From: Nitrobacter sp. NHB1
GTDB taxonomy: Bacteria > Pseudomonadota > Alphaproteobacteria > Rhizobiales > Xanthobacteraceae
NCBI RefSeq assembly: GCF_036964665.1
Contig: NZ_JBAMDA010000003.1
Coordinates: 62,001 to 126,000, forward strand
DNA: 64,000 nucleotides
Direction: 5' to 3'
The notes beneath the pieces were generated by a model. It made no database searches and was not told the DNA's origin. It saw only the letters and a program-made list of their open reading frames with translations. A program made the translations under genes and the position numbers. Numbering within the stretch: position 1 is the stretch's first letter; the number at the start of each line of letters is the position of its first letter. This document shows, one piece after another, positions 54,993 to 62,978 of this stretch.

Positions 54993-55514
54993 GTGAACAG
55001 ATGTAGGAAGATCGCGGACATTGGACGGCGCAGATTTCTGACCGGCGCGGGTCTCATGACGGCTGGCGTGGCGGCGGCGAGAGTGCTGCCAGCCGAGGCA
55101 AAAGCGGCACCGAACGCTGCGTTGGTCGACTATCCCGCCAAACGCCTCGGCAACATCAAGGAACTCAAGATCAATGAGCCGTTCGAAGTGGCTTATCCAG
55201 ACGACGACGCGCCAGGCGTTCTGATCAAATTGGGGACCCGCGTGCCGACAGGGGTGGGACCTGACGGAGATGTCGTCGGGTTCACCACGCTGTGTCCGCA
55301 TAAGGGATTTCCTCTTTCCTACACAGCTGACGACAAGACGCTGAATTGCTCGGGGCACTACTCGCGTTTCGACTGCGAAAAGGGCGGCTTGCAGATTTGG
55401 GGGCACGCTACGCAGAACCTCCCGCAATATGTGCTTACGGTCGATGAGAAGGGCAACATCTATGCCGACGGCATTGACGAGCTCCTCTATGGCCGTCTGT
55501 CGAATGTGCTCTGA
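54993..55514 (+). CDS. aioB: Arsenite oxidase small (Rieske) subunit AioB
   Basis: A 173-residue protein from GTG at 54993, with GAGGAG before it. This start gives the usual AioB N-terminus with a Tat signal (DIGRRRFLTGAGLMTAGVAA); an in-frame open stretch upstream to 54801 would bury the signal and is rejected. The Rieske [2Fe-2S] ligands are in CPHKGF and CSGHYSRFD (C-x-H and C-x2-H). Phe and Gly stand where bc1-type Rieske proteins have the disulfide cysteines. AioB passes electrons from AioA to a periplasmic cytochrome and carries the complex through the Tat system. It lies 11 bases before aioA. Confidence 0.93.
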   Translation: MNRCRKIADIGRRRFLTGAGLMTAGVAAARVLPAEAKAAPNAALVDYPAKRLGNIKELKINEPFEVAYPDDDAPGVLIKLGTRVPTGVGPDGDVVGFTTLCPHKGFPLSYTADDKTLNCSGHYSRFDCEKGGLQIWGHATQNLPQYVLTVDEKGNIYADGIDELLYGRLSNVL

Positions 55515-55525
55515 AGGAGGTTAAC

Positions 55526-58126
55526 ATGGCATACAAGCGTCAGATCAGTCAGCTTCCGATCGTTCCGGTCAACGCAAAGGAACATAACGTCGTCTGCCAT
55601 TACTGTATCGTCGGCTGCGGCTATAAAGCCTACACTTGGGATGCCCGCTACGAGGGCGGCCGGGCGCCATCGGAGAATCGGTTCGGGGTTGATCTCAATA
55701 CCCAGCAGGAGGCGGAGACGCCAGCCTGGTATGCGCCGTCGATGTACAACATCGTGAAGCAGAATGGGCGCGACGTTCATCTCGTAATCAAGCCCGACAA
55801 GGATTGCGTGGTTAATTCCGGACTGGACTCGATCCGCGGCGCCCGCATTGCCGAAATGAGCTATTCACAGCAGCGCAACACGCAACTGCAGCGGCTGACC
55901 GATCCTCTCGTTTGGCGTTATGGCCAGCTTCAGCCGACAAGCTGGGACGATGCGCTCGACCTCGTCGCCCGCGTCACTGCTGCGATCATCAATGAACAGG
56001 GCGAGGACGGAGTCTTTGTTTCTGCCTATGATCATGGAGGCGCCGGGGGCGGTTACGAGAACACGTGGGGCACCGGAAAGCTCTATTTCGGCGCAATGAA
56101 GATCAAGAATATCCGCATTCACAACCGGCCGGCCTATAATTCCGAAGTTCACGCTACGCGCGACATGGGAATCGGCGAACTCAACAACTGCTATGAGGAC
56201 GTCGAACTGGCTGACACGATCCTGGCGGTTGGCACCAACGCCTTGGAAACCCAGACCAACTATTTCCTCAACCACTGGATTCCGAACCTCCGCGGGACCT
56301 CTGTGGACAAGAAGAAGGCCGAGTTCGGGGGCGAGCCAGTCGGCCAAGGTCGGGTTATATTCGTTGATCCGCGCAGAACAGTAACGATCAACGCCTGCGA
56401 AGTTGAGGCTGGCAAGGAAAACGTGCTCCACCTCGCGATCAATTCCGGGACCGACCTCATCCTGTTCAATGCTTTGCTGACCTACATTGCCAATAAAGGG
56501 TGGACCGACAAAGACTTCATCAACGCCTCTACGATCAACTTCGACAAGGCACGAGCAGCCAACAAGGTCAGCATCGAGGAGGCTGCGCGCATCACCGGGT
56601 TGAAGCCACAGGACATCATCAAGGCGGCGTCATGGATTGCCGAGCCCAAGGCCGGCGGTGCGCGTCGCCGCACCATGTTTGCCTACGAGAAGGGGCTGAT
56701 CTGGGGCAACGACAATTATCGAACGAACGCGTCGCTTGTTAATCTTGCGCTCGCCACAGGCAACATTGGGCGTCCGGGCGGCGGTTGTGTCCGGATGGGC
56801 GGTCACCAGGAGGGTTATTCGCGACCGTCGGACGCCCATGTCGGACGGCCCGCCGCCTATGTCGACAAGTTGCTGATCGACGGCAAAGGCGGGGTCCACC
56901 ACATTTGGGGGTGCGACCACTATAAGACCACGCTGAACGCGATGGAGTTTAAGCGCGTCTACAAGAAACGGACGGACCTCGTGAAGGACGCCATGAATAC
57001 CGTCCCCTATGGTGATCGGGCCGCGATGGTAGCCGCCATAATGGGCGCCATTCGCAAGGGTGGCCTCTTCTCCGTCGACGTCGATATCGTCCCGACAAAG
57101 ATCAGCGAGGCAGCTCATGTCATCCTGCCAGCGGCGACGTCAGGCGAAATGAACCTGACCTCGATGAATGGCGAACGTCGCATGCGCTTGACGGAGCGCT
57201 ATATGGATCCTCCGGGACAAGCCGTACCCGATTGTCTGATTGCGGCGCGTATTGCCAATCACCTTGAGCGAGTCTTCCGCGAGGTGGGCAAGAAAGATGT
57301 GGCTGATAAGTTCAAGGGCTTCGACTGGAAAACCGAAGAAGACGCCTTCATGGACGGCTATCACCAGCACGCGAAAGGCGGAGAATTCGTGACCTATGCG
57401 CGCCTACGCGCCATGGGTACGAACGGCTTTCAGGAGCCGGCCATTGGTCTCGAGCCAGCCGGTGCTGTCGCCGCCGGCACGTTAGCCGGCGGAAAGGGAC
57501 AGCTGCAAGGACCTGCAACGCGGGGCAAGGAGCCGGTTCAGAAGCCTGTCCCGACCGCAGCCGGCGCTCTGCCGACTTCCGCGGGAACAGAACGGATCAT
57601 CGGCACCAAGCGATTGTATGCCGATGGAAAGTTCAATCGGCCGGACGGCAAGGCGCAATTCATGAAAGCGCAATGGCGCGGCCTGCGGGCTCCGGGAAAG
57701 CAGGCTGAGAAGGATAAGTTCGCCTTTCTGATCAACAGCGGACGCACCAATCAAGTCTGGCAGAGCGCTTATCTTGATGTAGATAACGAACTTGTCATCG
57801 ACCGATGGCCCTATCCTTTCATCGAAATGAATCCGCAGGACATGGCGGACCTCAGGCTTGTCGAAGGCGATCTGGTAGAGGTGTTCAACGACAATGGATC
57901 GACTCAGGCGATGGTCTATCCGACGCCGTCGGCAAAACGGAAACAAGCCTTCATGCTTTTTGGTTACCCGATGGGAGTGCAGGGGAACGTCGTGTCAGCT
58001 GGCGTGAACGAGTTCATCATTCCAAATTACAAGCAGACTTGGGGTAATATCCGAAAGATCTCTGGCGCGCCGGAAGGCACCCGTCATCTTTCTTTCAAAT
58101 CCCAAGAATATCCCCAACCAACGTAG
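55526..58126 (+). CDS. aioA: Arsenite oxidase large (molybdopterin) subunit AioA
   Basis: An 866-residue DMSO-reductase-family protein. The [3Fe-4S] ligands are C24, C27 and C31 (VVCHYCIVGCGY), with Ser102 (LDSIRG) where nitrate reductases have a fourth Cys. Substrate-pocket motifs of arsenite oxidases are present: NRPAYNSEVHATRDMGIGEL NN (199-221) and CVRMGGHQEGY (421-431). No Cys/Ser/SeCys ligand for Mo is seen, as in AioA. There is no own signal peptide; export depends on AioB. A stretch rich in Ala, Gly and Pro at about 643-690 is absent from the classical Alcaligenes protein. It oxidises arsenite to arsenate. No aioX, aioS, aioR or cytochrome c gene is adjacent. Confidence 0.95.
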   Translation: MAYKRQISQLPIVPVNAKEHNVVCHYCIVGCGYKAYTWDARYEGGRAPSENRFGVDLNTQQEAETPAWYAPSMYNIVKQNGRDVHLVIKPDKDCVVNSGLDSIRGARIAEMSYSQQRNTQLQRLTDPLVWRYGQLQPTSWDDALDLVARVTAAIINEQGEDGVFVSAYDHGGAGGGYENTWGTGKLYFGAMKIKNIRIHNRPAYNSEVHATRDMGIGELNNCYEDVELADTILAVGTNALETQTNYFLNHWIPNLRGTSVDKKKAEFGGEPVGQGRVIFVDPRRTVTINACEVEAGKENVLHLAINSGTDLILFNALLTYIANKGWTDKDFINASTINFDKARAANKVSIEEAARITGLKPQDIIKAASWIAEPKAGGARRRTMFAYEKGLIWGNDNYRTNASLVNLALATGNIGRPGGGCVRMGGHQEGYSRPSDAHVGRPAAYVDKLLIDGKGGVHHIWGCDHYKTTLNAMEFKRVYKKRTDLVKDAMNTVPYGDRAAMVAAIMGAIRKGGLFSVDVDIVPTKISEAAHVILPAATSGEMNLTSMNGERRMRLTERYMDPPGQAVPDCLIAARIANHLERVFREVGKKDVADKFKGFDWKTEEDAFMDGYHQHAKGGEFVTYARLRAMGTNGFQEPAIGLEPAGAVAAGTLAGGKGQLQGPATRGKEPVQKPVPTAAGALPTSAGTERIIGTKRLYADGKFNRPDGKAQFMKAQWRGLRAPGKQAEKDKFAFLINSGRTNQVWQSAYLDVDNELVIDRWPYPFIEMNPQDMADLRLVEGDLVEVFNDNGSTQAMVYPTPSAKRKQAFMLFGYPMGVQGNVVSAGVNEFIIPNYKQTWGNIRKISGAPEGTRHLSFKSQEYPQPT

Positions 58127-58589
58127 CAGCCATCGCAACTATTCCGGCGAGCGCAATTGCGCTTGCCGGCGCTTGACTGAGGAATCCTCTCGGATGCAAA
58201 CAGAACCGCTCAGCGGGGGCGGCTTCCGCCTGGGATTCGTGAGCTGCGCGCAAGCTCCGAAGTTAGTGTTTGTCAGCGGATAGAAGACGTTCCGGCAAAG
58301 CACTTGGACGCGCACGCCGCGATGCAAAAACACTTGTCGCCGCCGACCGGCGCCGGGGCCTTCGGCGGACAACACGATATGTCTTCCGCAATTTGTCCGT
58401 CATGGATAATGATACTCGCTGCAAACGACATGTCATCCGCCATAGCCCTGCATCGAGGCATCTGAGTGTGAATGCTGATCGAAAAATGACCCCCATCGGC
58501 ATCATGGGGACCCCTTCAGCCCATTGATTTCATTGAGTTGGAATGATGGGACCCCCTTGCCGATCATGGTCGAGACCCCACGCCGAAAC
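58127..58589. other. Region between aioA and IS66
   Basis: 463 bases with no convincing gene. At about 58480-58580, repeated GACCCC and GATCATGG/GCATCATGG units look like the multiple end repeats of an IS21-type element, without its genes. The place where cytC or moeA often follow aioA is empty. Confidence 0.4.
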
Positions 58590-58602
58590 GTAAGCGCTGT
58601 TC

Positions 58603-60126
58603 CTATGCCACAGCTTTGAGTTCTTGCTTTCTGTAGGCCCACGGCAGCAACTGATCGATATCGCGGTTGGGGTGACCATTGACGATGCGCGTGAGGACGT
58701 CGGTCAGATACGCGAGCGGGTCGATGTCGTTCAATTTGCAGGTCTCGATCAGGGACGCGACGGTGGCCCAATGCTCGGCGCCTCCGTCAGAACCCGCGAA
58801 CAATGCGTTCTTCCGGCTAAGCGCGATCGGGCGGATGGAGCGCTCGACGGTGTTGTTGTCGAGTTCGATGCGGCCGTCATCGATGAAGCGCGTCAGGCCC
58901 TCCCAGCGCGACAGGGCGTAACGGATGGCCGTGGCAAGCTTACTTTTCTGGCTGATCAGTCCGAGCTTTGCGCGCAACCACGGCTCGAGCGCAGCGATCA
59001 GGGGACGGCTTTTTAGCGAGCGAACTGCTCGGCGTTCCTCGGGACTTCGACCGCGGATGTATTTCTCGACGGCGTAGAGCCCGGCAATACGTTCGAGCGC
59101 TTCGCTGGCGATCGGTGCCGGACCAGATACGGCGAGCTCATAGAAGCCACGCCGAACGTGAGACCAGCAGAATGCCAGGCGGACATCGCCTCGGTCGGCG
59201 AGCTTGCGATAGCCGGCATAACCATCGACCTGCAGAATGCCCTTGAAGCCCTCCAGATGGGCAATTGGCCGTTCAGATTTGCGATCGGGTGCGTAGACGT
59301 AAACGGCGCCCGGTGGATCACAGCCGCCCCAAGGCCGGTCGTCAGCGGCATAGGCTCAAAGCTGGCCGGTCTTGGTGCATCCCCGTCCGGGATCGAGCAC
59401 CGGCGCCGTCGTCTCGTCCGCAAACAACCGGGGTCGCTCCTTCAGTCTTAGCAACAGCCGCTCCTGCAGCGGACGCAGATGCCAGGCAGCGTGACCGACC
59501 CAGTCGGCCAGCGTCGATCGATCCAGCTCCATGGCTTGCCGGGCGTAGATCTGAGCCTGGCGATACAGCGGCAGGTGGTCGGCATATTTCGACACCAGGA
59601 CCTGGGCGATGGTGGCTTCCGTCGGCATGCCGCCTTCGATCAGTCGCGCGGGCGCCAGGGCCTGCACGACACCATCTTGGCAACGCCGGCAGGCGTATTT
59701 CGGACGGCGGGTGATGAGCACCCGGAACTGCGCCGGCACGATGTCCAGTCGCTCGCTCTTGTCCTCCCCGATCCGGTGCAGCTCGCCCTGGCAGCTGGGA
59801 CAGGTCCTGCTGTCGATATCGACGACGATCTCGACCCGTGGCAAATGCGCCGGCAACGAGCCGCGGTTGGTGCGTCGCTTCTCGGCCCGCGCGGCTCGCT
59901 CAGCCGGAGCCGACGGATCTGCTATCGCCGCATCGCTCGCCGCCATTTGCTCGACGTCTTCGAGACCGAGCAGCATTTGATCTTCGGGCAGCGTCTCGGC
60001 CCTGCGGCCAAAACGGTGCCGCTGCATTTCCTTGATGATCTGGCGCAGCCGCTCACTCTCGCACTGCTCGGCGAGCAGCATCGCTTTCAGCGTCTCAAGA
60101 TCGTCGGGCAATGCATCGCTTGGCAT
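58603..60126 (-). pseudogene. tnpC: IS66 transposase TnpC with one nonsense codon
   Basis: The frame from 60126 to 58603 is continuous except for TGA at about 59354-59356. It reads GRGCTKTGQL-stop-AYAADDRPWGG, where related TnpC proteins have Trp (LWAYA), so a TGG to TGA change is likely. The zinc-finger/HTH region (CPSCQGELHRIGEDKSERLD), DDE core (RLFADETTAPVLDPG, LQVDGYAGY, IELDNNTVERSIRPIALSRK) and C-terminus (NRDIDQLLPWAYRKQEL) are all present. Full length would be 507 residues. Confidence 0.9.
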
Positions 60127-60202
60127 GATCGAATCAGACCATATTCGCGGGCAATTTGCGACGGCTTCGATGCGACTAACTCACTTAGCTCAGAGATAAA
60201 GA

Positions 60203-60559
60203 TCAACTCGGCTGTGTCGGCGTCACTATTTCCCGCGCCTCATGGACGCGACGCCAGTCCAGCCCTTCCAGCAGCGCCGACAATTGCGCAGCCGATAACT
60301 TCATCACGCCGTTCTCAATCTTCGGCCACCGGAAGACGCCATCCTCCAGCCGCTTGGCGAACAGACAAAGACCAGTGCCATCCCAGAACACCAGCTTGAT
60401 CCGGTCGGCGCGTTTAGCCCTGAACACGTAGACCGCTCCGGAGAAGGGATCCGCCGCCATTGTCTCGCGCACCAGTGCCGCCAATCCCTCGGCACCCTTG
60501 CGGAAGTCGACAGGTTTGGTCGCCACCATCACGCGGACCGCGCCGGTCGGGCCGATCAC
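60203..60559 (-). CDS. tnpB: IS66 accessory protein TnpB
   Basis: A 118-residue protein with MVATKPVDFRKGAEGLAALV, DPFSGAVYVFRAKRADRIKL VFWDGTGLCLFAKRLE, the IS66 Orf2 family signature. It overlaps tnpA by 4 bases. It is needed for IS66 transposition by an unknown mechanism. Confidence 0.93.
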   Translation of the reverse strand: MIGPTGAVRVMVATKPVDFRKGAEGLAALVRETMAADPFSGAVYVFRAKRADRIKLVFWDGTGLCLFAKRLEDGVFRWPKIENGVMKLSAAQLSALLEGLDWRRVHEAREIVTPTQPS

Positions 60560-60990
60560 GTGCCATCTTTCAATGCTCGCAGCACCGCTGTCACGGTCTT
60601 TGCGTCCGCACCGCGGCCAACCCGAACCGTCATGCCGTCGATCGCGACCTCGATCATTCCCTCACCGGGTTCAACCTGGCGCCGTGACATTTTGCGTCGA
60701 TGGCGGACGGACGAAGACGGTGCCACGTCCAGGACTGCCGGAACGAACTGCAACTCTTCAGCATGCGAATGCGCCGTCTGGGATCCTTGCAATTCCCGCC
60801 GCCAGCCAAATAATTGCTGCGGCGAAAGCCCGTGCCGTCGAGCTACGGCAGAAACAGACTCGCCGCTCCCTACGATCTCAGCGACGATCCGTGCCTTGTC
60901 CTCGTCGCTCCACGTTCGCCGGCGGCCTGCCCCGGTGAACACCTCAAGCCGATGAACCGGCTTAGTGATAGCATCATCCACTGTGTCCAT
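60556..60990 (-). CDS. tnpA: IS66 accessory protein TnpA
   Basis: A 144-residue protein from ATG at 60990, with an N-terminal HTH: RRRTWSDEDKARIVAEIVGS and AVARRHGLSPQQLFGWRREL. The C-terminal part has IEVAIDGMTVRVGRGADA. This is the IS66 Orf1/TnpA type, a DNA-binding helper. Confidence 0.9.
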   Translation of the reverse strand: MDTVDDAITKPVHRLEVFTGAGRRRTWSDEDKARIVAEIVGSGESVSAVARRHGLSPQQLFGWRRELQGSQTAHSHAEELQFVPAVLDVAPSSSVRHRRKMSRRQVEPGEGMIEVAIDGMTVRVGRGADAKTVTAVLRALKDGT

Positions 60991-61219
60991 TCTAAGCCTA
61001 ACGGTTATCTGAACCATCAGACTCGCAGATCAGGACATCACCAGGAAGGTGACCTCAGAACACCGCTTACGCCGAAACACAGACTGCTTCCGTCCGCGTC
61101 GCACCGTCGTAGATCGCGGCCAGAGCCAGAAGTCGCCGCGCCTGCGGCCCGTCTTTCGACCCGTCTGGCAGCGGACCGTGTCGTCTGTGCGTTGAAATCA
61201 GCTCGGAGCGGCAGGGGCG

Positions 61220-61248
61220 ACATGGCGAACCTCCCTCGTTCGCCATGT
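61220..61248. terminator. Strong hairpin downstream of XRE gene
   Basis: A perfect 11-bp stem, ACATGGCGAAC with GTTCGCCATGT, around a 7-base loop, 38 bases past the XRE stop. There is no T-run, so a palindromic protein-binding site is also possible. Confidence 0.45.
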
Positions 61249-61286
61249 TGAATCAGCCCGCCGCTGATTTGAAAAGCCCCACAGAG

Positions 61287-61583
61287 TCACGCTCTCCGAG
61301 ATTTGGTATTAGGTCGTTTTATCTTTGGCTGCGTGACTTGTTCCTTGAGCCGGACGCCCCGACCGCCAGCCAGGCTTTGACCATCCGGACTGATCAACTC
61401 GATGCCCGCGTTGTCCAGAGCTGAAACCAGCTTCATCAGGGAATCGACATTGCCACGAATGACGCCGTCACTTGCTTCCATGCGTTGAATGGTTGGAACT
61501 GAAAGGTCCGCTAGTTCAGCCATGTGCCGTTGATCTATATTCAGCAGCGCACGGGCGGCCCTGAGTTGATTAGCGGAAATCAT
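61287..61583 (-). CDS. XRE-family helix-turn-helix protein
   Basis: A 98-residue regulator. The ATG at 61583 gives MISANQLRAARALLNIDQRH, the common start of small Rhizobiales XRE proteins. The HTH is MAELADLSVPTIQRMEASDG; a charged tail follows (LKEQVTQPKIKRPNTKSRRA). An upstream in-frame start at 61613 is less likely. No partner toxin is seen beside it. Its target is unknown. Confidence 0.85.
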   Translation of the reverse strand: MISANQLRAARALLNIDQRHMAELADLSVPTIQRMEASDGVIRGNVDSLMKLVSALDNAGIELISPDGQSLAGGRGVRLKEQVTQPKIKRPNTKSRRA

Positions 61584-61613
61584 GAATTGGCCAGCTCCAA
61601 TGCGATTCACCAC

Positions 61614-61977
61614 ACATACATTTAAACCATGTGAAATGCAGTATCAAGCATCCATTTAAATATATATGACATCATCAACGGTATGCCTGCAATAACTTTG
61701 CCCACGAGGCCAATGATAGAATTAACGGCAGTCCTGATGGGGTTGTCTAATCGCTGCTGGGGCGTCAAGCATATAATTTCGCCGAGGAGACGCTGCCGGG
61801 TGCATGGTTGTCTTCGCGGTCGACATTAGCCGCCGCATGATGGAGCTTCGCGGAACGAGCCTTCAATGTGGACGACGCACTTTGCTGAGTCAGCAGTGCA
61901 ACCCCATCAGCGGAATGGCTCGGCTCACGTCCCGGCAGGGACACCTTAGGCGTTCGGGTTCTGAACGCTATCCGGAC
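61614..61977. other. AT-richer spacer
   Basis: 364 bases upstream of the XRE gene, with an AT-rich part at 61620-61680 that may hold its promoter. No gene or repeat recognised. Confidence 0.4.
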
Positions 61978-62265
61978 TTATGCGGCGGCTCCGGCATTCG
62001 GATTAAACAACTCGCCGGTCTTAAGCATCGTATGCATTATCACCGCCAGTTTGCGCGCCACAGCCACGGCAGCTCTTTTGAAGCCGATCCTCTGCCGGAG
62101 CTGCAGACCCCACGTGCGCAGAGTGCTGTCGGTTGAGCTGCGCGTCAGAATGACCGCCGCCGCTTCGTAGAGAAGCCCGCGCAAATGGCGGTCGCCACGT
62201 CGGGATATATGGCCGTCATAATCGACTTCTCCGGATTGGTAGTGGCCTGCCCCCATCGGGTGGTC
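61978..62265 (-). pseudogene. IS110-family transposase C-terminal fragment (2)
   Basis: YQSGEVDYDGHISRRGDRHL RGLLYEAAAVIL and KRAAVAVARKLAVIMHTMLK TGELF, the end of an IS110/IS1111-type transposase, stop at 61978. The N-terminal domain is missing; IS3 sequence adjoins at 62277. Confidence 0.85.
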
Positions 62266-62276
62266 CGGGTTGAATA

Positions 62277-62425
62277 TTAGTGCATGATTGGTTTTGGCGC
62301 CATGGCTGGTGCGGCCGGCGAAGCTGGTCCGCGTAGCGGAGCCGGCCATTGCACGACCTCTGGCGCCGGTGGTTTGTAGCCCAACGATGAGTGCGGGCGC
62401 TCGGTATTGTACAACACGACGACAG
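62277..62425 (-). pseudogene. IS3-family orfB C-terminal fragment
   Basis: VVLYNTERPHSSLGYKPPAP EVVQWPAP: the YNxxRPHSxLGYxPPAP motif is the standard IS3 orfB C-terminus. The rest of the gene is absent; a matching N-terminal fragment type is at 38458-39095. Confidence 0.85.
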
Positions 62426-62426
62426 A

Positions 62427-62971
62427 ACGCCCACGGGACCGAGGAGCGCGAGCTTCTTTATCCGTGGCATCCATGGGCCGGATGCCTGGTCCATATTCAT
62501 GAGGTCATCGAGAAGGCTGGCGGAGAAGTTTTCCGGTGCAGCCTCATTGGTCGGGCATCCGCGCGATGGCTGGAGATTCCGGCGTGGATGTTCGATCGGG
62601 CGGCCTGGTGTGTCGGCGCCGCACCCTATGTTGACATTGCGGTGCTGACCGCCTTGGCAACGCTGCTGCAGGATGTGACGTCCGTTTCGGGCGCACCATC
62701 GCAATTGCGGGATTCAAGCGCAGCATTGGGCTCTCACGACACGAATCGGGGAGATGTCCATGCCACGCCCGCCTACCGCTCATCGCCATCCTCACAGCAA
62801 TGCACGTCAGTTCGATCTGTTCTGCGACCCGCCCTACGCCGCGGCGCAGACGCCGCAATGGCAGGCGTTGCCCGCCGAGACGCGCCATACGCTGACGAAG
62901 CTGCTGGTCCGCCTGATCTTCGGCCACGCCGACGGCGACCTCGTTCGGGAACGGGAGGAGATGCGTCATGA
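62427..62971 (+). CDS. Recombinase-cassette hypothetical protein, probably 5'-truncated
   Basis: The frame has [20 protein letters not shown], then [20 protein letters not shown] and [17 protein letters not shown] recognise the YPWHPWAG...WLEIPxWMFDR pattern as a hypothetical protein repeatedly found before large serine recombinases in Rhizobiales. No start codon precedes the conserved part because an IS3 fragment abuts it, so the N-terminus is likely lost. The frame runs on to 62971 but the real end may be near 62760, where the next gene starts. Confidence 0.5.
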
Positions 62972-62978
62972 TGTCTGA
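62754..62978 (+). CDS. Small protein preceding serine recombinase
   Basis: A 72-74-residue protein; GGGGAG supports the ATG at 62760, with 62754 also possible. It contains [28 protein letters not shown] and is predicted helical. It overlaps the recombinase start by 11 bases, as in a conserved two- or three-gene recombinase cassette. Function unknown; perhaps a recombination directionality or DNA-binding helper (inference). Confidence 0.7.
   Translation: MSMPRPPTAHRHPHSNARQFDLFCDPPYAAAQTPQWQALPAETRHTLTKLLVRLIFGHADGDLVREREEMRHDV

Larger units (their letters stand above)
58590..61070. mobile_element. IS66-family element with 8-bp target duplication
   Basis: A 2481-bp element bounded by GTAAGCGCTGTTC on the left and, reversed, GTAAGCGGTGTTC on the right, the typical IS66 ends. 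GCCGAAAC is repeated at 58582-58589 and 61071-61078. It carries tnpA, tnpB and tnpC on the minus strand. tnpC has one nonsense codon, so the copy is probably immobile on its own. Confidence 0.93.

Noticed and set aside
55526-58126. Iodate reductase (IdrA) as alternative identity for AioA
   Set aside because: The IdrP1/IdrP2 peroxidase genes that accompany IdrAB are absent, and pocket motifs and AioB features match arsenite oxidases.
59354-59356. In-frame TGA in IS66 tnpC as programmed recoding
   Set aside because: No selenocysteine or readthrough context is known for IS66 and the expected residue is Trp; a simple mutation is more likely.
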